Source of the DNA: Thioalkalivibrio sp. | GTDB taxonomy: Bacteria; Pseudomonadota; Gammaproteobacteria; Ectothiorhodospirales; Ectothiorhodospiraceae | Direction: 5' to 3' | DNA length: 12,456 bases | NCBI GenBank assembly: GCA_003563455.1 | Contig: PWRV01000134.1 | Span: 1 to 12,456, forward strand | Shown: positions 7,837 to 12,456 of the stretch, one piece after another | How the letters are laid out: each line of letters begins with the position of its first letter | Numbering within the stretch: the first letter of the stretch is position 1 | Position numbers and translations under genes: made by a program | The notes under the pieces: generated by a model | Told to the model about the DNA's origin: nothing | What the model saw: only the letters and a program-made list of their open reading frames with translations | The model's database searches: none

Positions 7837-8280
7837 CTACGCAACTTCCTTCTCGATCAAGACCTTCAGGTTCCGCACCACCCGCTCGGTGCCATCCTGA
7901 ACGGCGAGACGGATCAGTTTCTCGAACGGGCGCATCGCGAAATTGAGGCGCCCGAGCTCGAAACTGAAGGTCACTCCGGTGTCATCGCCGCGCTCCGTAA
8001 ACTGATAGTCGATCACGAAGGGGTCGCGAACCCCCCGAAAACACACGCGCCGATGGGGTTCCAGCAGCACGACACGAAAATCGGTCTCGGTGCGTCGTCC
8101 CTGGTCGATACGCACCTGGCGCGCGGTCCAGCCCTGGCAGAGCGGCCCATCGGTCCGCGGCCGCAAACTCTGAACCTCCGGCGACCAGCGCGGGTAATTG
8201 CGCACGAAGTCCTCGACCACGAAGGCGTAGACCGCCGGCAACGGGCAGCGAATCAGCGTCGTGGATTCGGCCTTCACCAT
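7837..8280 (-). CDS. SRPBCC / START-like (polyketide cyclase-type) protein
   Basis: A 147-residue protein with the layout of the SRPBCC helix-grip fold. It opens with a first strand and helix (STTLIRCPLPAVYAFVVEDF), continues with NYPRWSPEV and a central run of antiparallel strands (TETDFRVVLLEPHRRVCF), and ends with a long amphipathic helix (FEKLIRLAVQDGTERVVRNLKVLIEKE). Members bind hydrophobic ligands in a deep pocket; neither ligand nor enzyme activity can be read here. The ATG at 8280 was chosen because the domain begins right after it. A TTG at 8325 with GGAG 5 nt upstream would add 15 residues and is a real alternative. There is no signal peptide, so it is cytoplasmic. It lies directly upstream of the LOV gene and is likely co-transcribed, making it the natural candidate partner of the photoreceptor. 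Confidence 0.85.
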   Translation of the reverse strand: MVKAESTTLIRCPLPAVYAFVVEDFVRNYPRWSPEVQSLRPRTDGPLCQGWTARQVRIDQGRRTETDFRVVLLEPHRRVCFRGVRDPFVIDYQFTERGDDTGVTFSFELGRLNFAMRPFEKLIRLAVQDGTERVVRNLKVLIEKEVA

Positions 8281-8360
8281 GTTCTCAGCAACGCCTCGCG
8301 CAATCGGTTCCAGCCAGTTGAACAACCCGACTCCGGAGCAGCAAACCCGCCCCGCTCCCG

Positions 8361-8389
8361 AGTATGGACAATGGCGGCCACCCGAACAA
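8361..8389 (-). promoter_or_regulatory. Candidate sigma-70 promoter for the SRPBCC-LOV unit
   Basis: On the minus strand TTGTTC (8384-8389), a 17-bp spacer and CATACT (8361-8366) fit a sigma-70 promoter (3/6 and 4/6). Transcription would start near 8354, about 75 nt before the ATG at 8280 or 30 nt before the TTG at 8325. Confidence 0.35.
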
Positions 8390-8400
8390 TCTCACCAGGA

Positions 8401-8422
8401 GGTCAGGTCTCACAATCCAACA
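8401..8422 (+). repeat. Half-copy of a dispersed palindromic repeat
   Basis: GGTCAGGTCTCACAATCC plus AACA matches each arm of the palindrome at 10744-10800 at 18 of 22 positions. It sits 28 bp from the left end of the MITE-like element, separated by a run of GCC triplets (8431-8450). No matching second arm is seen nearby, so this is a single or decayed arm. Confidence 0.5.
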
Positions 8423-8449
8423 AGTGCGACGCCGCCGCCGGCCGCCGCC

Positions 8450-8744
8450 GGGGTCGGACCAGGGCAACTTACTGTTTTCCAGAGAAAACTCTCACGAAAA
8501 ACCGCGAAAAAATGACTTATAGGCCCGTTTTTCGGGCAAAAACCGCGGCTCAATGACAGCACCGTGAAAAGCCCCAAGCCGCCCGAGTCTGTTCGACTGA
8601 CCGCCGCCATTGAGTCGAAGCTCCCCACCGGCCAGGCCTTATCCGGGCCATTTTTATCCCGAAAACTCCCGAATAAGGCCCAAAATAGGGCCGTTTTTCG
8701 CCCCTTTTAATCACAGAAACAACCGCTTATCCTGGTCCGACCCC
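8450..8744. mobile_element. MITE-like non-autonomous element with 14-bp perfect terminal inverted repeats
   Basis: A 295-bp stretch begins with GGGGTCGGACCAGG (8450-8463) and ends with its exact reverse complement (8731-8744). The similarity continues inward imperfectly for about 40 bp, with TGTTT, GA, AAA and CGAAAAAC-GC blocks in both ends. The interior is visibly more AT-rich than the flanks, with repeated G/C-block plus TTTTTCG motifs (8522-8537 and 8687-8701) and a long hairpin at 8635-8680. It contains no credible coding frame and no transposase. No target-site duplication is visible. Together with the repeat at 8401 it fills the space between the SRPBCC and DUF302-like genes. The mobilising enzyme is unknown; a REP-associated (Y1/RAYT-type) transposase is a guess, based on the GGTC-type ends and the hairpin. 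Confidence 0.55.
8635..8680. repeat. Long stem-loop inside the MITE-like element
   Basis: GGCCTTATCCGGG (8635-8647) pairs with CCCGAATAAGGCC (8668-8680) at 12 of 13 positions across a 20-nt loop that itself contains TTTTT and AAAA blocks able to pair. A second GGCC/TTTTTCG segment follows at 8688-8700. It could be a cruciform, a transposase-recognised hairpin or a structured RNA if transcribed. Confidence 0.5.
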
Positions 8745-8763
8745 CGAGGGTCGACCACCTGCC

Positions 8764-8793
8764 CCCATCGACGGGCGTGACCCCGTCGACGGG
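8764..8793 (-). terminator. Strong hairpin downstream of the DUF302-like gene
   Basis: In the minus-strand transcript CCCGTCGACGGG (8782-8793) pairs with CCCGTCGATGGG (8764-8775) over 12 bp including one G-U pair, with a 6-nt loop. It begins 13 nt after the stop codon at 8807. No U-tract follows, so it may terminate weakly or protect the 3' end. Each arm is itself near-palindromic. Confidence 0.45.
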
Positions 8794-8806
8794 CGCCCGG
8801 GTTTGC

Positions 8807-9259
8807 TCAGGAATCGTCGAGAACGTTCTCGAGCAGCGTCTCGAAGGCCGGCTCCGCCTTTTCCACAGCGCGTTCCAGACTCGGGTGCGGCTGCAGCGTG
8901 GTCATGAACTTCGGGTGCAGCACGGACAGGCGAGTGATACCTTCCTCCTCGTACAGGCCGAAATGACCGCAGGGCAGCATCGCTCCAACGTGCAACCCGG
9001 CATCCACTATGTCAGGGCCAATCGGCAGGTAACACACCTTCAGGGCGGTAATCGCGCCACCGGCCAACCCGAACTCGGCGAGAAAGATCCAGTCATCCTC
9101 CGCTTCGACGAATTCGCGGATCGCACCTGCGAGCGCCTCGCGGTTCTGTTCGCTGTCCCGAATGATGAAATGATCATCCGGCTCGGCCAGCGCGGTGCCA
9201 GACAGGGCCAAGGCCACTGTGACCAAAGCCGGCAGCAAAAGGCGTGTCGGTGTCTTCAT
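8807..9259 (-). CDS. Secreted DUF302-like protein
   Basis: A 150-residue exported protein. The start at 9259 has a strong GGAGGT 5 nt upstream and opens a classical Sec signal peptide: MKTPTR, hydrophobic 7-20, and a probable cut after GTALA at residue 25. The mature part resembles DUF302: a helix (REALAGAIREFVEAE), a strand with Cys76 in ALKVCYLP, then GAMLPCGHFGLYEEEG with Cys97, and a last helix (SLERAVEKAEPAFETLLENV). Cys76 and Cys97 could form a disulfide or bind something in the periplasm. The function of DUF302 is not known; members often accompany redox or sulfur genes. The gene starts 23 bp after the truncated haemoglobin stop, on the same strand, so the two are probably one operon. 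The family call rests on motif wording, so a related unnamed family is possible. Confidence 0.7.
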   Translation of the reverse strand: MKTPTRLLLPALVTVALALSGTALAEPDDHFIIRDSEQNREALAGAIREFVEAEDDWIFLAEFGLAGGAITALKVCYLPIGPDIVDAGLHVGAMLPCGHFGLYEEEGITRLSVLHPKFMTTLQPHPSLERAVEKAEPAFETLLENVLDDS

Positions 9260-9282
9260 CACGCACCTCCAGGGTGGTAAGT

Positions 9283-9645
9283 TCATTGACGCACGATCTC
9301 CGGCTTCAGCGACCAGGAGATCATCAATACCTCTTCCTGTTCGCGTTGGCCGATGCCGTGCTCATTCAGCGCCTCGACGATGTCGTCGAGAACCGCCACA
9401 AACTCCTCCTCGCTGACATTCATCCCGCGGTGAGTCGTCAGCATGTCGCGGCCGGTGTAGACCTGTGGCCCACCAGTGCCCGAGCAGAAGAACTCGGTGA
9501 CGATGCGAATCACGTCATCGCGATCACTGTTCACGTAACGGTTGCTGACCGCCGCGTTGCGCGTGTGCTTGTCGAAGATCGTGGTGACCAGGGCTCGGAT
9601 CCTGCTCTCCCCGCCCAGTCGTTCATAGAGAGTCGGTTCACGCAT
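9283..9645 (-). CDS. Truncated haemoglobin, group I-like
   Basis: A 120-residue 2-on-2 globin, the usual size for group I. It begins TLYERLGG, shows SGTGGPQVYTGRDM near 55-68, and carries the proximal haem ligand His72 in TTHRGMNVSEEEF. Such proteins bind O2 or NO and commonly act in NO detoxification, oxygen handling or sensing. By eye alignment with cyanobacterial GlbN, the distal Tyr of helix B (B10) is Phe24 and the CD1 position falls at Arg36-Tyr37. The distal pocket therefore looks less polar than in NO-dioxygenase types. The start at 9645 was preferred because the globin fold begins at once; an upstream in-frame reading to 9717 would add 24 basic residues. GGAG lies about 10 nt upstream. 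It is followed by the DUF302-like gene and preceded by the AraC-type regulator on the same strand. Confidence 0.9.
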   Translation of the reverse strand: MREPTLYERLGGESRIRALVTTIFDKHTRNAAVSNRYVNSDRDDVIRIVTEFFCSGTGGPQVYTGRDMLTTHRGMNVSEEEFVAVLDDIVEALNEHGIGQREQEEVLMISWSLKPEIVRQ

Positions 9646-9716
9646 CGCCCGTATTCTCCGTTCCCGTTTGAGCTTGCCTTCGAGGCTAGGCAGGAAGCGC
9701 GGGACCGGCTGCCACA

Positions 9717-9745
9717 ATCTTGCGGCGCTGGACCGGATCTTGCGG
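9717..9745 (-). promoter_or_regulatory. Direct repeat, possible AraC-type operator before the truncated haemoglobin gene
   Basis: The 9-mer CCGCAAGAT (minus-strand reading) occurs exactly twice, at 9737-9745 and 9717-9725, with starts 20 bp apart. This is two helical turns, the spacing typical of AraC-family half-sites. It lies in the 102-bp gap between the regulator's stop codon and the haemoglobin start, 72-100 bp before that start. The promoter-proximal copy runs directly into TTGTGG, a possible -35. The function is inferred. Confidence 0.4.
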
Positions 9746-9747
9746 TT

Positions 9748-10695
9748 TTATGCAGCGGATCCTGGCGTGCGGGGCGGTTGGTCGAGGTGCAGGCGGCGGT
9801 ACTCGCCTGGAGGCAGGCCCGTGGCCCGACGGAAGTGGCGGACCAGCTGCTGCGGGGAATAACCGGTGGCCATTGCGATCTCGGTGATCGATAGTGGAGT
9901 GTGCTCCAGCATCTCGCGTGCACGCTGGACGCGAAGCCGGGTCAGATAGCGGTGGGGCGGACAACCGTGGGTTTCGCGGAACGCCCGGGAAAAATGCCAG
10001 GGCGAAAGATCACAAACCGCGGCGAGCTCCGCCAGCCTGATACTTTGGCCCAAGTGCTCCTGCATGTACTCAACGACCCGCGCCGAACATTGCGGGGCCA
10101 GCCCGCCGCGGCGGTCCTCTGCTTTGGCACCCTGATCGGCCAGTCGCGCAAGGCGGACCACCAGTGCGTTCATCATGCTGTCCACGAACAGCCGGGCGGC
10201 GGGATCGCGCCGCCCCAGTTCCCGCCACAGGAGGTCGAGTCCCTGCGCGATCAGCGGGTCGCCATGATGTCGGGTGTGGACCGGGCCGAAATCGAGCGGA
10301 TCTTCGGAATCGAGTTCGAGGCAGGCGCGCGCCAGGTCGCTGGGAATCCCGATGAACCGAAGCTGTGCAGGCTCGGGCACCTCGCACCAGGTCGCCACAT
10401 CCGGGGCCACGGCGACGAAATCCATCGGCTGCGTTTGTCCGGAGAAACGCCCGGCACCAAGATCGCAGGTGTAGCGGAACGGTCGCCCGCAGGATTGGCT
10501 CAGCACCAGATCGCTGACCGCCGGGATCTCGAACCTTCCGCCGGGCTGCGAACTCTCCAGCATCGCGATCGGCCGGTCCGCGGCCTCGCGCGCCTCCCGC
10601 AGACGCGGCACTCGGGGCCCGCGGATGTAGGAACTCAGAATGTTGGAGTGGCGCTGCGGCATATTCATCACCCCCAGAGCACCTGTATAGGCCAT
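9748..10695 (-). CDS. AraC-family transcriptional regulator
   Basis: A 315-residue regulator of usual AraC family size. The C-terminal DNA-binding domain (about 203-302) has both helix-turn-helix units: SIRLAELAAVCDLSPWHFSR (from 218) and SITEIAMATGYSPQQLVRHF (from 269), with the family tail ATGLPPGEYRR. Residues 50-180 form the N-terminal sensing and dimerisation part (FRYTCDLGAGRFSG, FVAVAPDVATWCEV). Its ligand cannot be told. The ATG at 10695 is used (GGAA about 5 nt upstream); ATGs at 10668 and 10662 are alternatives that lose 9-11 residues without harming the fold. The next gene on this strand is the truncated haemoglobin, 102 bp away, with a direct repeat suited to an AraC operator in between. 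Local control of the haemoglobin/DUF302-like pair is therefore likely, though a role elsewhere is possible. Confidence 0.93.
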   Translation of the reverse strand: MAYTGALGVMNMPQRHSNILSSYIRGPRVPRLREAREAADRPIAMLESSQPGGRFEIPAVSDLVLSQSCGRPFRYTCDLGAGRFSGQTQPMDFVAVAPDVATWCEVPEPAQLRFIGIPSDLARACLELDSEDPLDFGPVHTRHHGDPLIAQGLDLLWRELGRRDPAARLFVDSMMNALVVRLARLADQGAKAEDRRGGLAPQCSARVVEYMQEHLGQSIRLAELAAVCDLSPWHFSRAFRETHGCPPHRYLTRLRVQRAREMLEHTPLSITEIAMATGYSPQQLVRHFRRATGLPPGEYRRLHLDQPPRTPGSAA

Positions 10696-10743
10696 GTCGT
10701 TCCAAGGGTGAAGCGTGCGGACAGGGGTTCACACGGGCACGCA

Positions 10744-10800
10744 GTCAGGTATCACATTCCAGCATGGAACGCCACGCGATGTTGGAATCTCAGGCCTGAC
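10744..10800. repeat. 57-bp imperfect palindromic repeat (REP/MITE-like)
   Basis: Arms at 10744-10765 and 10779-10800 are 17/22 complementary around a 13-nt loop, with GTCAGG / CCTGAC at the outer ends and TTCCA-CAT / ATG-TGGAA inside. Each arm also matches the sequence at 8401-8422 at 18 of 22 positions, so this is a dispersed family, not a local operator alone. It lies upstream of the AraC-type gene. Confidence 0.6.
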
Positions 10801-10841
10801 CCCACCGATCTGCGTCGTGGCCTCGGCGATCCGGGATTTCC

Positions 10842-10869
10842 TTCAACGCCGGAACTCATCGTGTAGACT
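10842..10869 (+). promoter_or_regulatory. Weak candidate promoter for the small ORF and hypothetical gene
   Basis: TTCAAC (10842-10847), a 16-bp spacer and TAGACT (10864-10869) are a poor sigma-70 match (3/6 and 4/6). It is placed sensibly, about 35 bp before the ATG at 10911. Confidence 0.25.
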
Positions 10870-10910
10870 CGGGCGACCCATTCAGAACGGTCTTTCCGCA
10901 GTAATCACCC

Positions 10911-11123
10911 ATGAGAAAACAGAGCGCACCAGAGATCGGGCCGATTTCCCACAGGACCAGCGATGCGGCCATGCTGTCGCCGGAGGCTTCCATGGCCGGA
11001 ACAGAGGTCTGCGAGTTTGCCACGGTTACGTCGGACCACGGGTTCATCCCGGAAACGTGCCCCGGCACCGGGCTTGAGCACGGGTACCGGGAGACACTGT
11101 CGAGCGAGGGGGGTACAGCATGA
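10911..11123 (+). CDS. Small ORF of 70 codons, coupled to the next gene (doubtful)
   Basis: I do not recognise this protein. Its sequence has no hydrophobic segment, signal peptide or repeat; it contains two cysteines (CEFATVTS and ETCPGTG) and looks low in order. The case for it is architectural: its TGA overlaps the ATG of the next gene as ATGA, the classical translational-coupling arrangement. Against it, there is no Shine-Dalgarno before its ATG and the composition is not clearly protein-like. It may be a leader peptide, a real small protein, or a chance frame over the 5' untranslated region of the next gene. Confidence 0.3.
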   Translation: MRKQSAPEIGPISHRTSDAAMLSPEASMAGTEVCEFATVTSDHGFIPETCPGTGLEHGYRETLSSEGGTA

Positions 11124-11644
11124 GCGCGATACCCGAGGCCTATTGGGAGATGATTGCGCCGCTGATCGATCGGGCGCGGATCCTTCTCGAGGACGGTGAG
11201 AACCTGCATCCCATCGCGTTCGTCGGATCGCCCGAAAAGCGAACGATAGGCACCGTTGTTCTCAGCACCGCCGAGGGGGACGTCCAGGACGGTTCCGCCG
11301 AACAGGTACGCCGGGCGGCATACCGGGAGGATGCGGACTTCGTCTTCACCATCATGGAGGCCTGGGGGCTGCCGCCGAACAAGGTGGACAAGTACCAGGC
11401 CATCCTGGAGCAATACGGGTCCATCGAGGCGTCGCCCTACGCCATCGATCTCGTTTCATTCGCGCTGGAAACCCGCGACGGCTCCTGGGTCGCGCAGGTC
11501 GAGGTGAAGCCGAAGGGTGTCTCGAAGCGGAAGAAGACCTTCGGCGAGCCCCGCTTCCGGCTCTTCACCGAGTCCGCGGGCGGATACGCGGAACTGCTGC
11601 CGCAGCGGGTGGAGCGCACTGACGGCGGCGACACCCTCCATTGA
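11120..11644 (+). CDS. Hypothetical protein, 174 residues, family not recognised
   Basis: A soluble-looking protein with no signal peptide or membrane segment. A purine-rich GAGGGGGG ends 6 nt before the ATG, a good ribosome site. Visible parts are an N-terminal helix (YWEMIAPLIDRARILLEDG), a strand-rich region (LHPIAFVGSPEKRTIGTVVLST), a helix with an acidic patch (AAYREDADFVFTIMEAWGL), another strand pair (AIDLVSFALETRDGSWVAQVEVKP) and a basic stretch, KGVSKRKK. The repeated helix-strand pattern suggests one alpha/beta domain. No catalytic motif stands out. Codon use matches the neighbours. It is convergent with dinB, 182 bp away; that gap has no feature I can support. Function is unknown. 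Confidence 0.75.
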   Translation: MSAIPEAYWEMIAPLIDRARILLEDGENLHPIAFVGSPEKRTIGTVVLSTAEGDVQDGSAEQVRRAAYREDADFVFTIMEAWGLPPNKVDKYQAILEQYGSIEASPYAIDLVSFALETRDGSWVAQVEVKPKGVSKRKKTFGEPRFRLFTESAGGYAELLPQRVERTDGGDTLH

Positions 11645-11826
11645 GACCCATGATCCGCGTGCCACTGCGCGGCGACGGCCGTTCGGGCCAGTCGGACATG
11701 CGGGCACCGGTCACGGGCACACCGAATCTGTGAGGGGCGATGCCCCGGTTGCTCGCGCCGCGCGAGGCTGCGGTGCGATTGATCGATCAGGGCGAGATTC
11801 CGGGCAGACCGCTTCCGCAGCCCGCA

Positions 11827-12456
11827 TCAATCGCCGAAGCTAAACTCGCTCTGCGCCCAGTACCCTGGATCCTCGGCGACCTCGCCGGCCGGAACCAATG
11901 CGCTCACGCGCACTCCGAGCAGCCGCAGCGGACGGTCCAGTGGTGCCCGGCGCAGGCATTCCCGGCTCGCTGCCAGGAGCCCGGCTGCATCGTCGAGCGG
12001 CTCGCGCAACGTGTGGTCGCGGGTCAGGGTACGGAAGTCCTCGTAGCGCAGCTTGATGCCCACGGTGCGCCCGCGTACACCCAGCGCCTGGAGATCGGCG
12101 GCCACCCGTTCGCAGAGGCCGACGAGAATACCGGTGAGCTCGGCGCGGTCCTGTCGCGGATGCAGGTCGCGTTCGAAGGTGGTCTCGCGGCTGACCGACT
12201 TGCGTTCGGCCTCCGTCACCACCGGCCGATCGTCCTGCCCGTGCGCGGCTGCATGCAGCCAGGTGGCGTAGTTGCGCCCGAAGTGCTCCTGCAGCAGCCC
12301 GAGCTCCGCGCGGGCGAGATCAGCAATGCTGTGAACACCCATATGCTCGAGTCGTTTCGCCGATTTCGGACCAATACCATTGATCTTGCATACATTCATT
12401 GGCCAGATACGCGCGGTGATATCATCCGGGCCAACCACTGTCAGGCCATCCGGCTT
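11827..12456 (-). CDS. dinB: DNA polymerase IV (Y-family), C-terminal part (runs off right edge)
   Basis: The last 209 residues of a translesion DNA polymerase; the catalytic palm is outside the window, and E. coli Pol IV is 351 residues. The visible part starts at KPDGLTVV in the palm/thumb link. It continues with the helix-hairpin-helix of the thumb (KINGIGPKSAKRLEHMGV) and the little-finger domain from ERKSVSRETTFERDLH to the end, with GVRGRTVGIKLRYEDF and LRLLGVRVSAL as its core strands. The tail, QSEFSF just before the stop, resembles the QLSLF-type beta-clamp motif that tethers Pol IV to the sliding clamp. Pol IV is usually under SOS (LexA) control, but its promoter is not in this window. 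Overall identity is not in doubt. Confidence 0.97.
   Translation of the reverse strand, partial: KPDGLTVVGPDDITARIWPMNVCKINGIGPKSAKRLEHMGVHSIADLARAELGLLQEHFGRNYATWLHAAAHGQDDRPVVTEAERKSVSRETTFERDLHPRQDRAELTGILVGLCERVAADLQALGVRGRTVGIKLRYEDFRTLTRDHTLREPLDDAAGLLAASRECLRRAPLDRPLRLLGVRVSALVPAGEVAEDPGYWAQSEFSFGD

Larger units (their letters stand above)
10696..10910. other. Intergenic region between the divergent AraC-type gene and the small ORF / hypothetical gene
   Basis: This 215-bp spacer, or 424 bp if the small ORF at 10911 is not real, contains the palindromic repeat at 10744-10800 and a weak promoter candidate at 10842-10869. Otherwise I see no RNA gene, no further hairpin of note and no conserved reading frame. 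It must hold the promoters of the AraC-type gene (minus) and of the unknown plus-strand genes. Confidence 0.5.

Noticed and set aside
7480..8556. A 358-codon plus-strand frame across the LOV and SRPBCC genes
   Set aside because: The minus-strand genes have recognised folds and ribosome sites; this frame is antisense and runs on into the MITE-like element.
10856..11413. A 185-codon minus-strand frame across the small ORF and hypothetical gene
   Set aside because: Antisense to the better-supported 174-residue protein, which has a strong ribosome site and more protein-like sequence.
11740..11826. A short plus-strand frame starting MPRLLAPREAAVRLIDQGEIP that looked like a small helix-rich protein
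   Set aside because: It continues antisense into dinB without a sensible stop, and the gap shows no ribosome site. Perhaps a relic; not supportable.
11775..11834. 9-bp inverted repeat GCGATTGAT / ATCAATCGC between the hypothetical gene and dinB
   Set aside because: The 42-nt loop is long and one arm overlaps the dinB stop codon; it could arise by chance and has no terminator features.

Overview
This GC-rich window looks like chromosome from a gammaproteobacterium. Gene density is high, spacers are short, and there is a typical outer-membrane lipoprotein gene, a RecJ-family gene and dinB. Several features suggest a halophilic or haloalkaliphilic group such as Ectothiorhodospiraceae: two genes at the left end read like haloarchaeal versions, and the spacers carry small repeats. 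The taxon is an inference and was not tested. No tRNA, rRNA, CRISPR array or intact transposase gene is visible.

Layout from left to right. (1) The N-terminal two thirds of glutamate synthase large subunit (gltB, minus strand) runs off the left edge. (2) Divergent from it is a CPBP-family intramembrane protease (plus). (3) Convergent with that is a lytic-transglycosylase-like lipoprotein (minus), then a small three-helix membrane protein (plus) and a divergent RecJ-family DHH nuclease (plus). (4) A two-gene minus-strand unit encodes an SRPBCC/START-like protein followed by a free-standing short LOV blue-light photoreceptor domain. (5) A spacer of about 530 bp holds a dispersed repeat, a MITE-like element with 14-bp perfect terminal inverted repeats, and a strong hairpin. 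(6) A three-gene minus-strand cluster encodes an AraC-family regulator, a truncated haemoglobin and a secreted DUF302-like protein. A 9-bp direct repeat spaced 20 bp lies just upstream of the haemoglobin gene. (7) A second spacer of about 215 bp (to a doubtful small ORF) or 420 bp contains a 57-bp palindromic repeat. It is followed by that 70-codon ORF, coupled by ATGA to an unrecognised 174-residue protein (plus). (8) The C-terminal part of DNA polymerase IV (dinB, minus) runs off the right edge.

How the parts may work together. gltB, dinB, the nuclease and the cell-wall enzyme are housekeeping or maintenance genes. The middle of the window (about 7.3-10.7 kb) is a sensory or accessory patch: a flavin photoreceptor with a possible ligand-binding partner, and a haem protein with a periplasmic partner under a likely local AraC-type regulator. 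No classical defence, secretion or biosynthetic system is visible. The least explained parts are the LOV/SRPBCC pair, the AraC/trHb/DUF302 unit with its direct repeats, the palindromic elements, and the unknown protein before dinB.
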